From positions 34,070 to 98,069 of the forward strand of contig JADYYS010000044.1 in NCBI GenBank assembly GCA_020853525.1: a DNA stretch of 64,000 nucleotides, in the 5' to 3' direction. Shown here piece by piece: positions 56,000 through 63,988 of the stretch. This DNA comes from Ardenticatenales bacterium (lineage in GTDB: Bacteria > Chloroflexota > Anaerolineae > Epilineales > Epilineaceae). Below the pieces are notes generated by a model that was not told the origin of the DNA, made no database searches, and saw only the letters and a list, made by a program, of their open reading frames with translations. A program made the translations under genes and the position numbers. Numbering within the stretch: the first letter of the stretch is position 1; each line of letters opens with the position of its first letter.

Positions 56000-57006
56000 C
56001 CCCGTCCGACCGCCGCGCCGCGATCCAGCGCATCGCCGCCGCGCTGCACGCCTTCGACGACGACCTGCTGCGCCAGCTCGACGCCGTCGTAGCCGCGCCC
56101 ATCGACGTCCCCGTGCCGGACGACGTCGGCGGCGGCCTCTCGCGCCGCCAGGCGATCGGCGGGGGCACGGCGCTCGTCGTGCTGGCGCTGGCCGCGGCGA
56201 AGTCGCTTGCCATGCTGCGCGCGTCGAGTGGAACCGTCGGCGAGGATGCCGCCGTCGACGCGGCTCTCGGCGACCGCGCCGGCATCGACGACGACGGCGT
56301 CGTCGACGGCGGTGAACCGCTGCTCGAACTCTATCGGATGCTGCGGGCCGAGAACCTGGACGCCGAGGCCCGCGCGGCGCTCGATGCGCTGGCGCCATCC
56401 CTCGGCGACGCCGTCGACACCGCCAAGGGCCTGGCGGGCGGGCTCGACCGCGTCGCCGCCGGGCTGGCGGCAGCCGAAGGCGCGCTGGCACCGCTGCGCG
56501 ATGGGGCGGCGCGTGCGGAGACGGTGCTCGCTCAGCTCGCGGCGGCGTTGGCACGGGTCGCCGAAGCGGCGCCCGGGCCGGGCGATGTGCCCCTCCTGCC
56601 CGGCGGTCTGGCCGACGAGGCCCAAGCGGCAGCGGAGCGCATCGGCGGCTGGCTGGCCGAGGCCGCCGGCGTGCTGCCGTTCGGTGTCGGCGACGGGCTG
56701 CGGGCGCGGCTCGAGGCGGTGCGGCAGGTGATCGCCCTCGTGCCCGAGACGCTCGCGGCGGTGGACGGCGCGCTGCTGGGCCCGCTGCGGGCGCAGTGGC
56801 TGCCGGCGGACGGGGCGCCGGGCATCGGGATCGAGGCCGGGCTGTTCGAGCCGCTGCACGACGGCGTGCTGGACAACGGCTTGGCGCTCGTCGCCGCGGC
56901 GGCCGAGCTGGCCGCGTGGCGTGCCGGCACCGAGGCCGAGCTGGCGGCGATGATCGGGCGGCGGGCGGATGTGCTGCGGCGGATCGAGGCGGCGGAGGGT
57001 GGTTGA
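55996..57006 (+). CDS. Hypothetical helical membrane protein with twin-Arg-like motif
   Basis: The 336-residue protein starts MTPSDRRAAIQR at an ATG overlapping the preceding stop. A cytoplasmic helix (about 1-45) is followed by LSRRQAIGGGTALVVLALAA (about 46-70), which looks like a Tat signal core placed inside the chain. The rest is long alpha-helical, with coiled-coil-like Ala/Leu/Glu-rich segments (about 100-330). Family is not recognised. The arrangement resembles a protein whose C-terminal helical part lies outside the membrane. The next gene encodes a cupredoxin/cytochrome c protein. Confidence 0.6.
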   Translation: MTPSDRRAAIQRIAAALHAFDDDLLRQLDAVVAAPIDVPVPDDVGGGLSRRQAIGGGTALVVLALAAAKSLAMLRASSGTVGEDAAVDAALGDRAGIDDDGVVDGGEPLLELYRMLRAENLDAEARAALDALAPSLGDAVDTAKGLAGGLDRVAAGLAAAEGALAPLRDGAARAETVLAQLAAALARVAEAAPGPGDVPLLPGGLADEAQAAAERIGGWLAEAAGVLPFGVGDGLRARLEAVRQVIALVPETLAAVDGALLGPLRAQWLPADGAPGIGIEAGLFEPLHDGVLDNGLALVAAAAELAAWRAGTEAELAAMIGRRADVLRRIEAAEGG

Positions 57007-57043
57007 CGCGGCGACGCCGTCCTTGTCCGCCGACCGAGGCTCC

Positions 57044-58618
57044 ATGTCGTCTGCCCCATCGCGATCGCCCGCCCCGTCGCGCGACCGGCGGCTCGTCCGC
57101 TTGGCGCTGGCGGCGGGCGCGATCACCGTGGCCGTCGGGCTGGCGATCGAGCCGCGGCAGCCGGCGCGGGGCGAGGAGCGGTACGTCATCCCGCCCGGCA
57201 CGGCGGCCCGCGCGCTGGCCGGCGAGTCGATCGAGGACGTCCTGCCCCAGACCGTACAGACCGCGGTCGGGCGCCCACTCATCGTCGAGAACCGGGACAC
57301 GACCCGGCACACGTTCGGCCCGTTCGCGCTCGAACCGGGCCAGAGCTGGCGCCGCACGTTCGCGACGGCCGGCGACGTCCAGATCGCGTGCTCGCTCTAC
57401 CCGTCCACGGGCTTCACGATCGCCGTCGCCCCGCCGCCCGTGCCCGCCGTGCGGTCGACCGTTCTCCTGGCGGCGTGGCTGGCGCTCCTGACGCTGGCGG
57501 CGGCGGCGGCGGTCGGCGGGGTGGGCGTGGCGATCGGGGTTCCAGCCGACGTCGGCTCGACGGCGCGCTTGGGCGCGACGTCGGGCGCGACGTCAGGCAC
57601 GCCGGCGGACGCCTCGGCGCGCGCGTGGCGCGCGGCGGGAACCGCGCTCGCGCTGCTGCTCCCGTTCTCCGCCGCCGTAGTGGCGCTGGCGGCGCTGCGC
57701 CTATCGCGCACGGCCGCATGGGCGGACATCGCCGTCAGCCGGACGACGTGGCTTTGGGCGCTGTCGCTCGGGCCTGCGGCGGCGGCGGCGTGGTGCGGAC
57801 AACGCTTGGCGATCGGGACGCGCGTCGGCGGTTCGATCGGCAGCGCCGCCGCAAGCGCGATCGGCACCTATGGCTTTGCCGGCTCGGGTCTGGCGCTCGT
57901 GACGCTCGGACTGGCCTGGACACCATTTGTCGGCTTAGGCGGCGGGCTGAACGCGGCGCTGGCGACGGCCGGCGCCGGCCTGCTCGTGGCCGCGCTGATC
58001 GCCCGCAATTCCGGGGGCGACGGTGCGGGCGCCGAGCGACGGCTGGTGTGGACGGTGGCGCTACCCGGCGCGGTGCTGCTTGGGGTTGCGCTGCCCGCCG
58101 GCGCGGCAACACCCCCCGTCCAGGCCCTGCTGGCGGCGCCCAAGCTGGCGGCCGCCCTCGGCTTGGCCTGGCTGGCACGCGCGGTGGTCCGTCGCGGCGA
58201 GAGCGCGACGGCGCCCGTGCTGACGGTTGCGAGCACGTTGGCCGCGCTCTGGTCGTTCGGCCAGCTCTACGGCGCGCTGCTCGGCCACCTGAACGCCGTC
58301 ACGCTGCCGAAGTACGGCAACCCGGTCCCGCCGAGCACCGCTTCCGCTGCGCGCGGCGCGGCGCTGTGGGCCGCCGAGTGCGCCGCGTGCCACGCACCCG
58401 GCGACGCGGCCGCGTATGGCGCGCTGCCGGACGCTGCGCTGTTCGAGGCGATCACGTTCGGGCAACGCGCACCGGGCCGATCGACGCCGCCGATGACCTC
58501 GGGACAAGCGTCGGCAGGTGCGATGCCGGCGTTCAAGTACCGCCTCGACGTGTTCCAACGCGGGGACATCGTGAACTACGTGCGCGCGGTCGACATCGGA
58601 GAATCATCCGACCCTTAG
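57044..58618 (+). CDS. Membrane cupredoxin-like and cytochrome c fusion protein
   Basis: The 524-residue protein starts MSSAPSRSPAP after GAGG. Residues about 20-40 form a signal/TM segment. A cupredoxin-like domain (about 45-130) includes VENRDTTRHTFGPFALEPGQ and a downstream Cys in IACSLYPSTGF, possible copper ligands. About seven hydrophobic helices follow (about 145-420). A C-terminal cytochrome c domain carries the haem motif CAACH and a likely axial Met (GAMPAFKYRLD). It is probably an extracytoplasmic electron-transfer protein. The combination of domains is unusual and I do not know a named family. Confidence 0.78.
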   Translation: MSSAPSRSPAPSRDRRLVRLALAAGAITVAVGLAIEPRQPARGEERYVIPPGTAARALAGESIEDVLPQTVQTAVGRPLIVENRDTTRHTFGPFALEPGQSWRRTFATAGDVQIACSLYPSTGFTIAVAPPPVPAVRSTVLLAAWLALLTLAAAAAVGGVGVAIGVPADVGSTARLGATSGATSGTPADASARAWRAAGTALALLLPFSAAVVALAALRLSRTAAWADIAVSRTTWLWALSLGPAAAAAWCGQRLAIGTRVGGSIGSAAASAIGTYGFAGSGLALVTLGLAWTPFVGLGGGLNAALATAGAGLLVAALIARNSGGDGAGAERRLVWTVALPGAVLLGVALPAGAATPPVQALLAAPKLAAALGLAWLARAVVRRGESATAPVLTVASTLAALWSFGQLYGALLGHLNAVTLPKYGNPVPPSTASAARGAALWAAECAACHAPGDAAAYGALPDAALFEAITFGQRAPGRSTPPMTSGQASAGAMPAFKYRLDVFQRGDIVNYVRAVDIGESSDP

Positions 58619-58660
58619 GCCGCACCAGACGTCAGGCCACCGGCTCCGCACAGCGTCCGC

Positions 58661-58682
58661 GTAGGGGCGACGCATGCGTCGC
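58661..58682. repeat. GTAGGGGCGACGC-type palindrome, truncated copy
   Basis: GTAGGGGCGACGCA followed by TGCGTCGC; the right arm lacks the CCCTAC end. It relates to the palindrome at 33934-33956 and lies between convergent genes. Confidence 0.65.
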
Positions 58683-58714
58683 ACGAAGGCCATCCGCCCC
58701 CCATCACGCCCCGA

Positions 58715-59197
58715 TCACGCCGGGGCGTACTTCTTCCGCTGCTTGTCCGTGACCGGGCCGACGTCGTAACCCGTGGCATACAGCCAGTTGCGGGCGCCGG
58801 CGTCGCTGATGTAGGCGAAGCGGGCGGCCAGATCCTTGGCGGCGCCGTCGACGCCCTTGGAAGCATACAGTCCGTCGAGCCACGCGCCGAAGCTGCCGTG
58901 GTCGCGCGCGAGGGCTGCGATGGTGTCCGCGTTCGTGACGACCGCCTCCAGACGCTTCTGGTTGCGGATGATCCTGGCATCGCCCATCAGGCGCTCGATG
59001 TCGGATGGGGTCATCGCGGCGACGCGTGCGGGTTCGAAGCCGTGGAAGACTTCGCGGAAGGCGGCCCACTTGTTGTCGACCACCTGGCGGTTCAGGCCGC
59101 CCATGAAGACGATCCGGCTGGCGGTCTCGAGGAAGCCGGCGTCGGAGGTCGGGCGGACGGGATCGTGGCAGGGCGGGTCGTGCGGCTGGCTGGCCAT
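58715..59197 (-). CDS. DNA-3-methyladenine glycosylase I (Tag)-like protein
   Basis: The 160-residue protein starts MASQPHDPPCHD after GGAG. The segment KWAAFREVFHGFEPARVAAM, then SDIERLMGDARIIRNQKRLE and AVVTNADTIAAL match the helix-hairpin-helix core of Tag, which excises 3-methyladenine from DNA. The N- and C-terminal Cys/His zinc ligands of E. coli Tag are not evident, and it is shorter than Tag (about 187). It may be a divergent glycosylase. It stands alone next to tRNA-Lys. Confidence 0.72.
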   Translation of the reverse strand: MASQPHDPPCHDPVRPTSDAGFLETASRIVFMGGLNRQVVDNKWAAFREVFHGFEPARVAAMTPSDIERLMGDARIIRNQKRLEAVVTNADTIAALARDHGSFGAWLDGLYASKGVDGAAKDLAARFAYISDAGARNWLYATGYDVGPVTDKQRKKYAPA

Positions 59198-59232
59198 CGC
59201 AGGCTCCGTGGGCAGGCGGCGGCAGATGACGA

Positions 59233-59238
59233 TATACT
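59233..59238 (+). promoter_or_regulatory. -10 box of tRNA-Lys
   Basis: TATACT 25 bases before the tRNA; no good -35 at the proper distance. Confidence 0.4.
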
Positions 59239-59263
59239 AGCCCACGCGCCCGGCGGAGCGCGT

Positions 59264-59335
59264 GCCCCTCTAGCTCAATGGTAGAGCAGCGGACTTTTAA
59301 TCCGTTGGTTCAGGGTTCGAGCCCCTGGGGGGGTA
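59264..59335 (+). tRNA. tRNA-Lys (TTT)
   Basis: A 72-base cloverleaf. The acceptor GCCCCTC pairs with GGGGGGT through two wobbles, the D-arm is GCTC/GAGC, the anticodon loop CTTTTAA gives anticodon TTT, and the T-arm is CAGGG/CCCTG with TTCGAGC. CCA is not encoded. Its 3' end is the likely integration site of the adjacent element. Confidence 0.92.
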
Positions 59336-59401
59336 CTACGATTTACAGAGTACTGGCGGCCCGCGAACCGATTTCATGCGGCGAGTATAGCACTGGTTAC
59401 C

Positions 59402-60541
59402 CTAACTATTACCCTGACCGGGAACACGCCCGGCAAGAGCACTGTCCATTCGGTCAGCCGCCTCACGCTGTAGAGCTGGCACGACGTGCGCATAGGTGTC
59501 CATCGTCAGGCTGAACTGGCTGTGGCCGAGCGTCTCGGTAACGACCCGCATCGGCGCTCCCTGCGTGAGGAGCAGAGTCGCGCAGCCGTGGCGGAGGTCA
59601 TGGAACCGGTAGTGGGGGAGCCCGGCCTCCTTCAGGAGCTTCTGGAAGATGTGGGTCACATTCGGCCCGTCCATCGGTGTTCCGAGCGAGGTGGAGAAGA
59701 CGAGGCCCATGTCGTGCCAGGTATCGCCAGCCGCAAGCCGTTCACGGTGCTGTCGGGCGCGATGCTGACGCAGGGCGTCCACTGCCACCGCCGGGATTGA
59801 AATGGTTCGCCGCGAGCGCGGGCTCTTGGGCTCTGAGAGCTGATATGCGCCGTTGATCCGTTGCATAGCTTGGCGCACGCTCAACAGTCGGGTGTCAAGG
59901 TCAACATCCGACCACTTCAGTCCAAGCGCCTCCCCTTGCCGAAGCCCAGTCGTCAGAGCGACCACGAAAAGCCCTTCGAGCCGGTGACCTCGCACGGCGG
60001 CGAGGATCTCGCCAGCTCGTTCGGCACTCATCGGCTCAACTACATGCTTCGTCAGCTTCGGAGGATCGACGAGGGTTGCGACGTTGCGCTGTATCATGCC
60101 CCACTTGACAGCCTGTCCCAGCGCCTTGCGAAGTGTCGCACGAATGTGCAGAACCGTATTGGGAGACAGGCCACGCGCCAGTGTCTTATTCATCATGTCT
60201 TGTACGTGCTGGGGTGTCACATGAGACAAACGCAGCCGTCCCAGCGCAGGAGTCAGGTGCAGGCGGACGTGCATCGCGTATGACTCATAGGTGTTCGGAC
60301 GAACCGAGGGTTTGACCGATGTCTCAAGCCACTGAGACAGATACTGACTGACTGTCATGCGCTCGTCGGCGAGCGGAATCCCGTTCTCAGTGTCCCGCAG
60401 TGCCTCGCGCATTTTCCGTGAGACATCCGCTCGTGTCTTGCCGTACAACGAGCGCTGCTTCCCGTTGACGGTGACGCGGGCCTCCCACAAGCCGTCAGGT
60501 CGCTGTCTCATGCTGCCTTCGTTATTCGCTCGTTTTGCCAT
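59402..60541 (-). CDS. Tyrosine recombinase / phage-type integrase
   Basis: The 379-residue protein starts MAKRANNEGSMRQRPDG at the ATG just inside a GTG-extended frame. The AP2-like arm-binding domain (about 1-50) has LWEARVTVNGKQRSLYGKT. The core-binding SAM-like domain is at about 62-160. The catalytic domain contains Arg in TTGLRQGEALGL, the HxxR box HDLRHGCATLLL, LGHSQFSLTMDTY with the nucleophile Tyr, and an intact C-terminus. It integrates and excises DNA at a tRNA attachment site. Two dyad sequences lie 60-95 bases upstream. Confidence 0.95.
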   Translation of the reverse strand: MAKRANNEGSMRQRPDGLWEARVTVNGKQRSLYGKTRADVSRKMREALRDTENGIPLADERMTVSQYLSQWLETSVKPSVRPNTYESYAMHVRLHLTPALGRLRLSHVTPQHVQDMMNKTLARGLSPNTVLHIRATLRKALGQAVKWGMIQRNVATLVDPPKLTKHVVEPMSAERAGEILAAVRGHRLEGLFVVALTTGLRQGEALGLKWSDVDLDTRLLSVRQAMQRINGAYQLSEPKSPRSRRTISIPAVAVDALRQHRARQHRERLAAGDTWHDMGLVFSTSLGTPMDGPNVTHIFQKLLKEAGLPHYRFHDLRHGCATLLLTQGAPMRVVTETLGHSQFSLTMDTYAHVVPALQREAADRMDSALAGRVPGQGNS

Positions 60542-60601
60542 CACTTCACCCTGTCGCTGTCTCGCTAGTTTCGCCTAGTTGTCGCAATGTCTCGCCGCAC
60601 A

Positions 60602-60635
60602 ACACACGTGTGTCTTGTTGACTTGCATGTCAACA
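60602..60635. promoter_or_regulatory. Two dyads upstream of integrase
   Basis: ACACACGTGTGT (12-bp perfect palindrome, 60602-60613) and TGTTGAC-N6-GTCAACA (60616-60635). They may bind an excisionase, an integrase arm domain or a repressor of the integrase promoter. Confidence 0.5.
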
Positions 60636-60789
60636 CTCGATGCAATTGAGTTCGTCGGAAGTGATCGTGTTCACTGCCCAGTTTTGCTTCGGGTAATGAT
60701 AGCTTCTGCTCTTGAGGGGCGCCACTGGTCGAACGCTGCCGCCGACCGCCTCCCTTGTACTCACTTGCGGTCGTGGGCTCTCTTGCCTC

Positions 60790-60818
60790 TTGTAAATCAC
60801 ACTGCCGTGTGCGATAAT
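60790..60818 (+). promoter_or_regulatory. Promoter of vapBC
   Basis: TTGTAA (60790-60795), a 17-base spacer and GATAAT (60813-60818), 32 bases before the antitoxin start codon. Confidence 0.6.
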
Positions 60819-60849
60819 GACTTCTATGAGACCAATATGGAGCACTCCC

Positions 60850-61158
60850 ATGGACCCCAAGACTGAGATGCGTGCGCACGTCATCATCTCGAAGGCGATG
60901 GTCAAGAAGATTGACCGCCTAGTGGGGCAACGCAAGCGAAGCAAGTTCATCAGCGACGCGGTTGCCCATGCCCTGGCGCATCTTGAGCTGCTTGAAGCCG
61001 CTGAGGCGGCGATGGGAAGCGGCGCGGGCGAACTCCGCCCCTGGGGCGACACTCCGGAGTCCATTGCCAAGTGGGTTCACGACGACAGGCAGGCCTCCCT
61101 GGCGCACGATGATGAGTTGGACGCCCTCAGGAAGCGTCTCAGTAACCCGACGTCATGA
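60850..61158 (+). CDS. vapB: VapB-type antitoxin (ribbon-helix-helix-like)
   Basis: The 102-residue protein starts MDPKTEMRAHVIISKAMVKK after GGAG. The N-terminal strand and following helices (VKKIDRLVGQRKRSKFISDA) fit a ribbon-helix-helix DNA-binding domain. The C-terminal acidic helix probably wraps the toxin. Its stop overlaps the start of the PIN-domain toxin (ATGA). It should repress its own promoter, and the toxin should be neutralised by it. Antitoxin subfamily is inferred from partner and fold. Confidence 0.8.
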   Translation: MDPKTEMRAHVIISKAMVKKIDRLVGQRKRSKFISDAVAHALAHLELLEAAEAAMGSGAGELRPWGDTPESIAKWVHDDRQASLAHDDELDALRKRLSNPTS

Positions 61159-61583
61159 GTCGGTACGTTCTGGACTCAACCGTGCTCATTGAGTGCGAGA
61201 AAGGCCACGAGCCAACGGCTTCCCGTATCAAGGAGCTTCTGGCTGCAAGCCACGAGCTGTACATCTGTGCAGTCGTGGTTGCAGAGTACTACTCCGGAGC
61301 GCCGCGCGGCACGAACGTGCGCATGGACACATTTATGGACAAGCTCAGATACGTTGACCTAACCCGTGAGATGGCGGCAACGGCGGGGGGCTTCCGCAAC
61401 CATGCCCAGGACCAGGGCCGTCGCATGGCGACTCCGGATGCACTCGTCGCCGCGCTCGCACATCATCTCTCGGCGACGCTTGTCACGAATAACATCCGTG
61501 ACTTCTCCATGACTACTGTGGCCGTCGAACAACTCGGGGGCACTTTTACGACCACACGGCCGCCAGAAGTGCAAGGTGATTAA
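61155..61583 (+). CDS. vapC: VapC-type PIN-domain RNase toxin
   Basis: The 142-residue protein carries the PIN active-site acids: Asp7 in YVLDSTVLIE, Glu in VVVAEYYSGAP, Asp in RRMATPDALVAALA and the final LVTNNIRDF segment. PIN toxins cleave tRNA or rRNA; target is unknown. It is coupled to vapB. The module probably stabilises the integrated element. Confidence 0.88.
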   Translation: MSRYVLDSTVLIECEKGHEPTASRIKELLAASHELYICAVVVAEYYSGAPRGTNVRMDTFMDKLRYVDLTREMAATAGGFRNHAQDQGRRMATPDALVAALAHHLSATLVTNNIRDFSMTTVAVEQLGGTFTTTRPPEVQGD

Positions 61584-61730
61584 CTTGCGTTCAGTTGCAT
61601 GAGCGCTCCTCGGGAGGCGAATTGCCTACCGTTCGGAATCACACTGTGGGACATGAATATGTGTGCTCGCTTATGTTGGGCCAAAACACGACGTTACTAG
61701 GTCGAAGGTCGTGTGCAATTGCCCCTGTGA

Positions 61731-62618
61731 TTATTCTTCCTTCTTCGCAAGTTCGGCAAGATATGAAGAGTACGCGCTGAATTTGGCCCTAGTGATTACA
61801 GGGGCCAGCTCAAGCAGATGGAATGGCAACCCGTTGATTTGACGTATCAGATAACCAAGACCGATTAGGATAATGCTTGCCATTATGATAAGGGGGATGA
61901 ATTTTGCCGAGACAAGAACATCATCGAGCCGCGGTATATCCATTCGACCAGAGGCAGGAAGACAAGCTAGTGGATATAGCACGCCAACAAGAAATAGTAC
62001 TCCCACGTAGCGAATTGCATGACGGAGTATCCTGGTGCCTCCGGGTGGATAGGTCTGCATTTCTCGTCGTATGCCCAGAAGGTCTCTCAGGTTATGACGA
62101 ACCTCAGCCAGCAGCTCGTCTACTCGGTCTTGCTCACGCTCAAGATCGGCCTTAGAACGCGTCCATGTGATTGTCCCGACACCCACCATGTCGCGATCGC
62201 CGAATTGCAGTCCCTTTGTCTCGTCCTTTTCCCGCTGTCTCTCCCATTCTGTTTGTGAATCAGTCAGAAGTCTATCGATGTCGATCGTGGGGAGGAATCG
62301 GAGGAATGAAAAGCGACTTATCCACTCAGATGGCGACATGCTAACCTCTTGTCCACGTTGAATCTGCACACCAATGACTTCTCGAATGTAAGCGCATTCA
62401 AGTCGTATTCCCCACGCAAACTGACGATTTGAAAGTCGGTCAGTTAGAGCAATGGCTGTTGATATCAGTTGATCGCGGCGTTCTAGGAGCCTTGCTCGTT
62501 CAGCCTGAACATATAGGAGTCTAGATATGACTGCCGCTGAAATGAAGGCAACCAAAGCTGCTGCTGATTGAGCTAGTGAGCTATAGAACCAATTCCAGTC
62601 GGCCATCGTACTCGCCAT
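61731..62618 (-). CDS. Unknown membrane protein with central coiled coil
   Basis: About 295 residues from MASTMADWNWFY, an ATG with GGAGAAGG upstream; the 56 codons before it are a spurious extension. A first hydrophobic helix (about 12-35; SLAQSAAALVAFISAAVISR) is followed by charged helical segments (about 45-215, including DLEREQDRVDELLAEVRHNL) and two C-terminal helices (about 218-245 and 255-280). I do not recognise the family. Codon usage and base composition are less GC-rich than the host. With the next gene it forms a two-gene unit on the minus strand. Confidence 0.65.
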   Translation of the reverse strand: MASTMADWNWFYSSLAQSAAALVAFISAAVISRLLYVQAERARLLERRDQLISTAIALTDRLSNRQFAWGIRLECAYIREVIGVQIQRGQEVSMSPSEWISRFSFLRFLPTIDIDRLLTDSQTEWERQREKDETKGLQFGDRDMVGVGTITWTRSKADLEREQDRVDELLAEVRHNLRDLLGIRREMQTYPPGGTRILRHAIRYVGVLFLVGVLYPLACLPASGRMDIPRLDDVLVSAKFIPLIIMASIILIGLGYLIRQINGLPFHLLELAPVITRAKFSAYSSYLAELAKKEE

Positions 62619-62725
62619 TTCCCCTTCTCCCGGCGTTAGATTGCAAAGCAAGAGATCAAGACGACGAGCCCGATTATAGGTATCGTGTAGCGCCCTCGCT
62701 CTCCCGCGCAAGTTCGATCCGCATG

Positions 62726-63406
62726 TCACCCATTTTTGTCGCGATGTTGTGCATCGTATTGATTGTGCCCTGCTCCTGATAGCCAAATTCGCCGAAGAAG
62801 GCTTGTGTTCGCTATCAAACCATCAGCCACACTGACGACATCCCAATATGCTTGATCCACAATATCGGATGCAAATGAAACATTCTTGATCAGATCCTTA
62901 AATTTCGAGTCTGCTCCCCGTCGCTGCGTATCTACAGAAAGGGCTACGATCAAGAACTTGTATGCTGTGTCGTAGAGTGCTCGCCACGGCCTGAACTCCC
63001 CCATCGCCTGGATCGCGTCTTCGATATCCTTGCTGATTCCACTGATCGGGACACCGGTGCTTGACGAAGTCACGCGCGCGGCAATTCGACCGCATTGTGC
63101 CTTGAGTTCTACAATCCTCCCTCGCTCGTGCTCGGTAAGTTGGGGACGATCGAGCCACTTCAGGACGATCGTGATCGTATCTGGAATGAACAGGGCTAGT
63201 GCTAACAGAATGATTGCCGCTGCTAGCTCGTGCCGTACTATCCAAATCCATATCGACGGAACCTCGACTGGACGTCCGCCAAATGCTGTTATCCAGTCGT
63301 TCGCCTCAAACACGGCGACCCGAGCGGCTGCGACTAGCAACACTAACGGAATCGAAATGAGCACGACAATTACGAATGTCCGCGCTCGCCAAAGGCGCTG
63401 TAGCAT
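62726..63406 (-). CDS. Unknown membrane protein (two N-terminal helices)
   Basis: About 226 residues from MLQRLWRARTF; GAAGG lies nine bases upstream of this ATG, while an earlier ATG (63415) has it too close. Hydrophobic helices are at about 10-32 and 58-82. A cytoplasmic helical region follows (about 90-226; ERGRIVELKAQCGRIAARV, DIEDAIQAMGEFRPWRALYD). No family recognised. It lies upstream of the other membrane protein gene with a 107-base gap, on the same strand. Confidence 0.62.
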   Translation of the reverse strand: MLQRLWRARTFVIVVLISIPLVLLVAAARVAVFEANDWITAFGGRPVEVPSIWIWIVRHELAAAIILLALALFIPDTITIVLKWLDRPQLTEHERGRIVELKAQCGRIAARVTSSSTGVPISGISKDIEDAIQAMGEFRPWRALYDTAYKFLIVALSVDTQRRGADSKFKDLIKNVSFASDIVDQAYWDVVSVADGLIANTSLLRRIWLSGAGHNQYDAQHRDKNG

Positions 63407-63483
63407 GTTTGGCATCCTTCAACCCTACGTCGACCTCGCAGGCTCGTCAAGTGGCCGATGTTCTCTCGTCTCCTGGCGATCTA

Positions 63484-63512
63484 TTGACATAATGCTATGG
63501 GTCTGATACAAT
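63484..63512 (+). promoter_or_regulatory. Near-consensus sigma-70 promoter
   Basis: TTGACA (63484-63489), a 17-base spacer and TACAAT (63507-63512), preceded by TGA as in an extended -10. It drives the gene at 63557 and is the best consensus promoter in the window. Confidence 0.85.
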
Positions 63513-63556
63513 TTGAAGTCTTGGCGTCGCCGGAAGTTCCCGGCTGAGCCAGCCCT

Positions 63557-63988
63557 ATGCCGAGAAGCGAATCAATACCCACACCCGCCCGAGAGCCCGG
63601 CATTCGCCGGCCGCTCTTCCCGTTGGGCCAGGTGCTCTCTACCCCCGGTGCCCTTGCTGCATGCGAGGATGCCCAGGTCAACCCGCTCTCCTATCTTCGC
63701 CGCCACGTCGTCGGCGATTGGGGCGATCTCGGGGCTGTGGACAAGGCCGCGAACGAGGATGCGCTCACAACCGGCGCTCGACTCTTCTCCGCCTACACCC
63801 TCCCGACCGACGACCGACTTTGGATCATTACTGAGGCCGACCGATCGGTGACAACGCTGTTGCTGCCGCTCGAATACTCAGTAGTTCCCGACAGGATAGC
63901 CGGCAAACGGGAGTTCAGGGAGGTCGCGAACGCCGAGCAGAGCCTCGATGGCATGGCGCAGGACGTCGGCGAAGCGTTGGAGGCGTAG
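63557..63988 (+). CDS. Small conserved hypothetical protein (mobile-element-associated type)
   Basis: The 143-residue protein begins MPRSESIPTPAREPG. The core LFPLGQVLSTPGALAACEDA, then LRRHVVGDWGDLGAVDKAAN, RLFSAYTLPTDDRLWIITEA and DRSVTTLLLPLEY resembles a widespread uncharacterised family often seen on plasmids and integrated elements. No catalytic motif is evident. It has a strong promoter and a 38-base leader. Composition returns to high GC here, so it may belong to a different segment than the two membrane protein genes. Confidence 0.7.
   Translation: MPRSESIPTPAREPGIRRPLFPLGQVLSTPGALAACEDAQVNPLSYLRRHVVGDWGDLGAVDKAANEDALTTGARLFSAYTLPTDDRLWIITEADRSVTTLLLPLEYSVVPDRIAGKREFREVANAEQSLDGMAQDVGEALEA

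Larger units (their letters stand above)
60542..60849. other. Regulatory gap between integrase and vapB
   Basis: This 308-base stretch holds no gene that I can support. It contains two dyads (60602-60613 and 60616-60635) and the vapB promoter (60790-60818). The remainder shows no clear structure. Confidence 0.6.
59336..63480. mobile_element. Integrated genetic element at tRNA-Lys (right end not defined)
   Basis: A tyrosine integrase gene lies 66 bases from the tRNA 3' end, oriented towards it, followed by a VapBC module and two unknown membrane proteins. Base composition falls visibly below that of the rest of the window, most clearly at 60.6-63.4 kb. The minimum extent is given; no repeat of the tRNA 3' end was found inside the window, so the right attachment site is probably beyond 64 kb. 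Confidence 0.65.

Noticed and set aside
59311..59335. Right attachment-site repeat of tRNA-Lys within the window
   Set aside because: No second copy of the tRNA 3' end was found between 59.4 and 64 kb.
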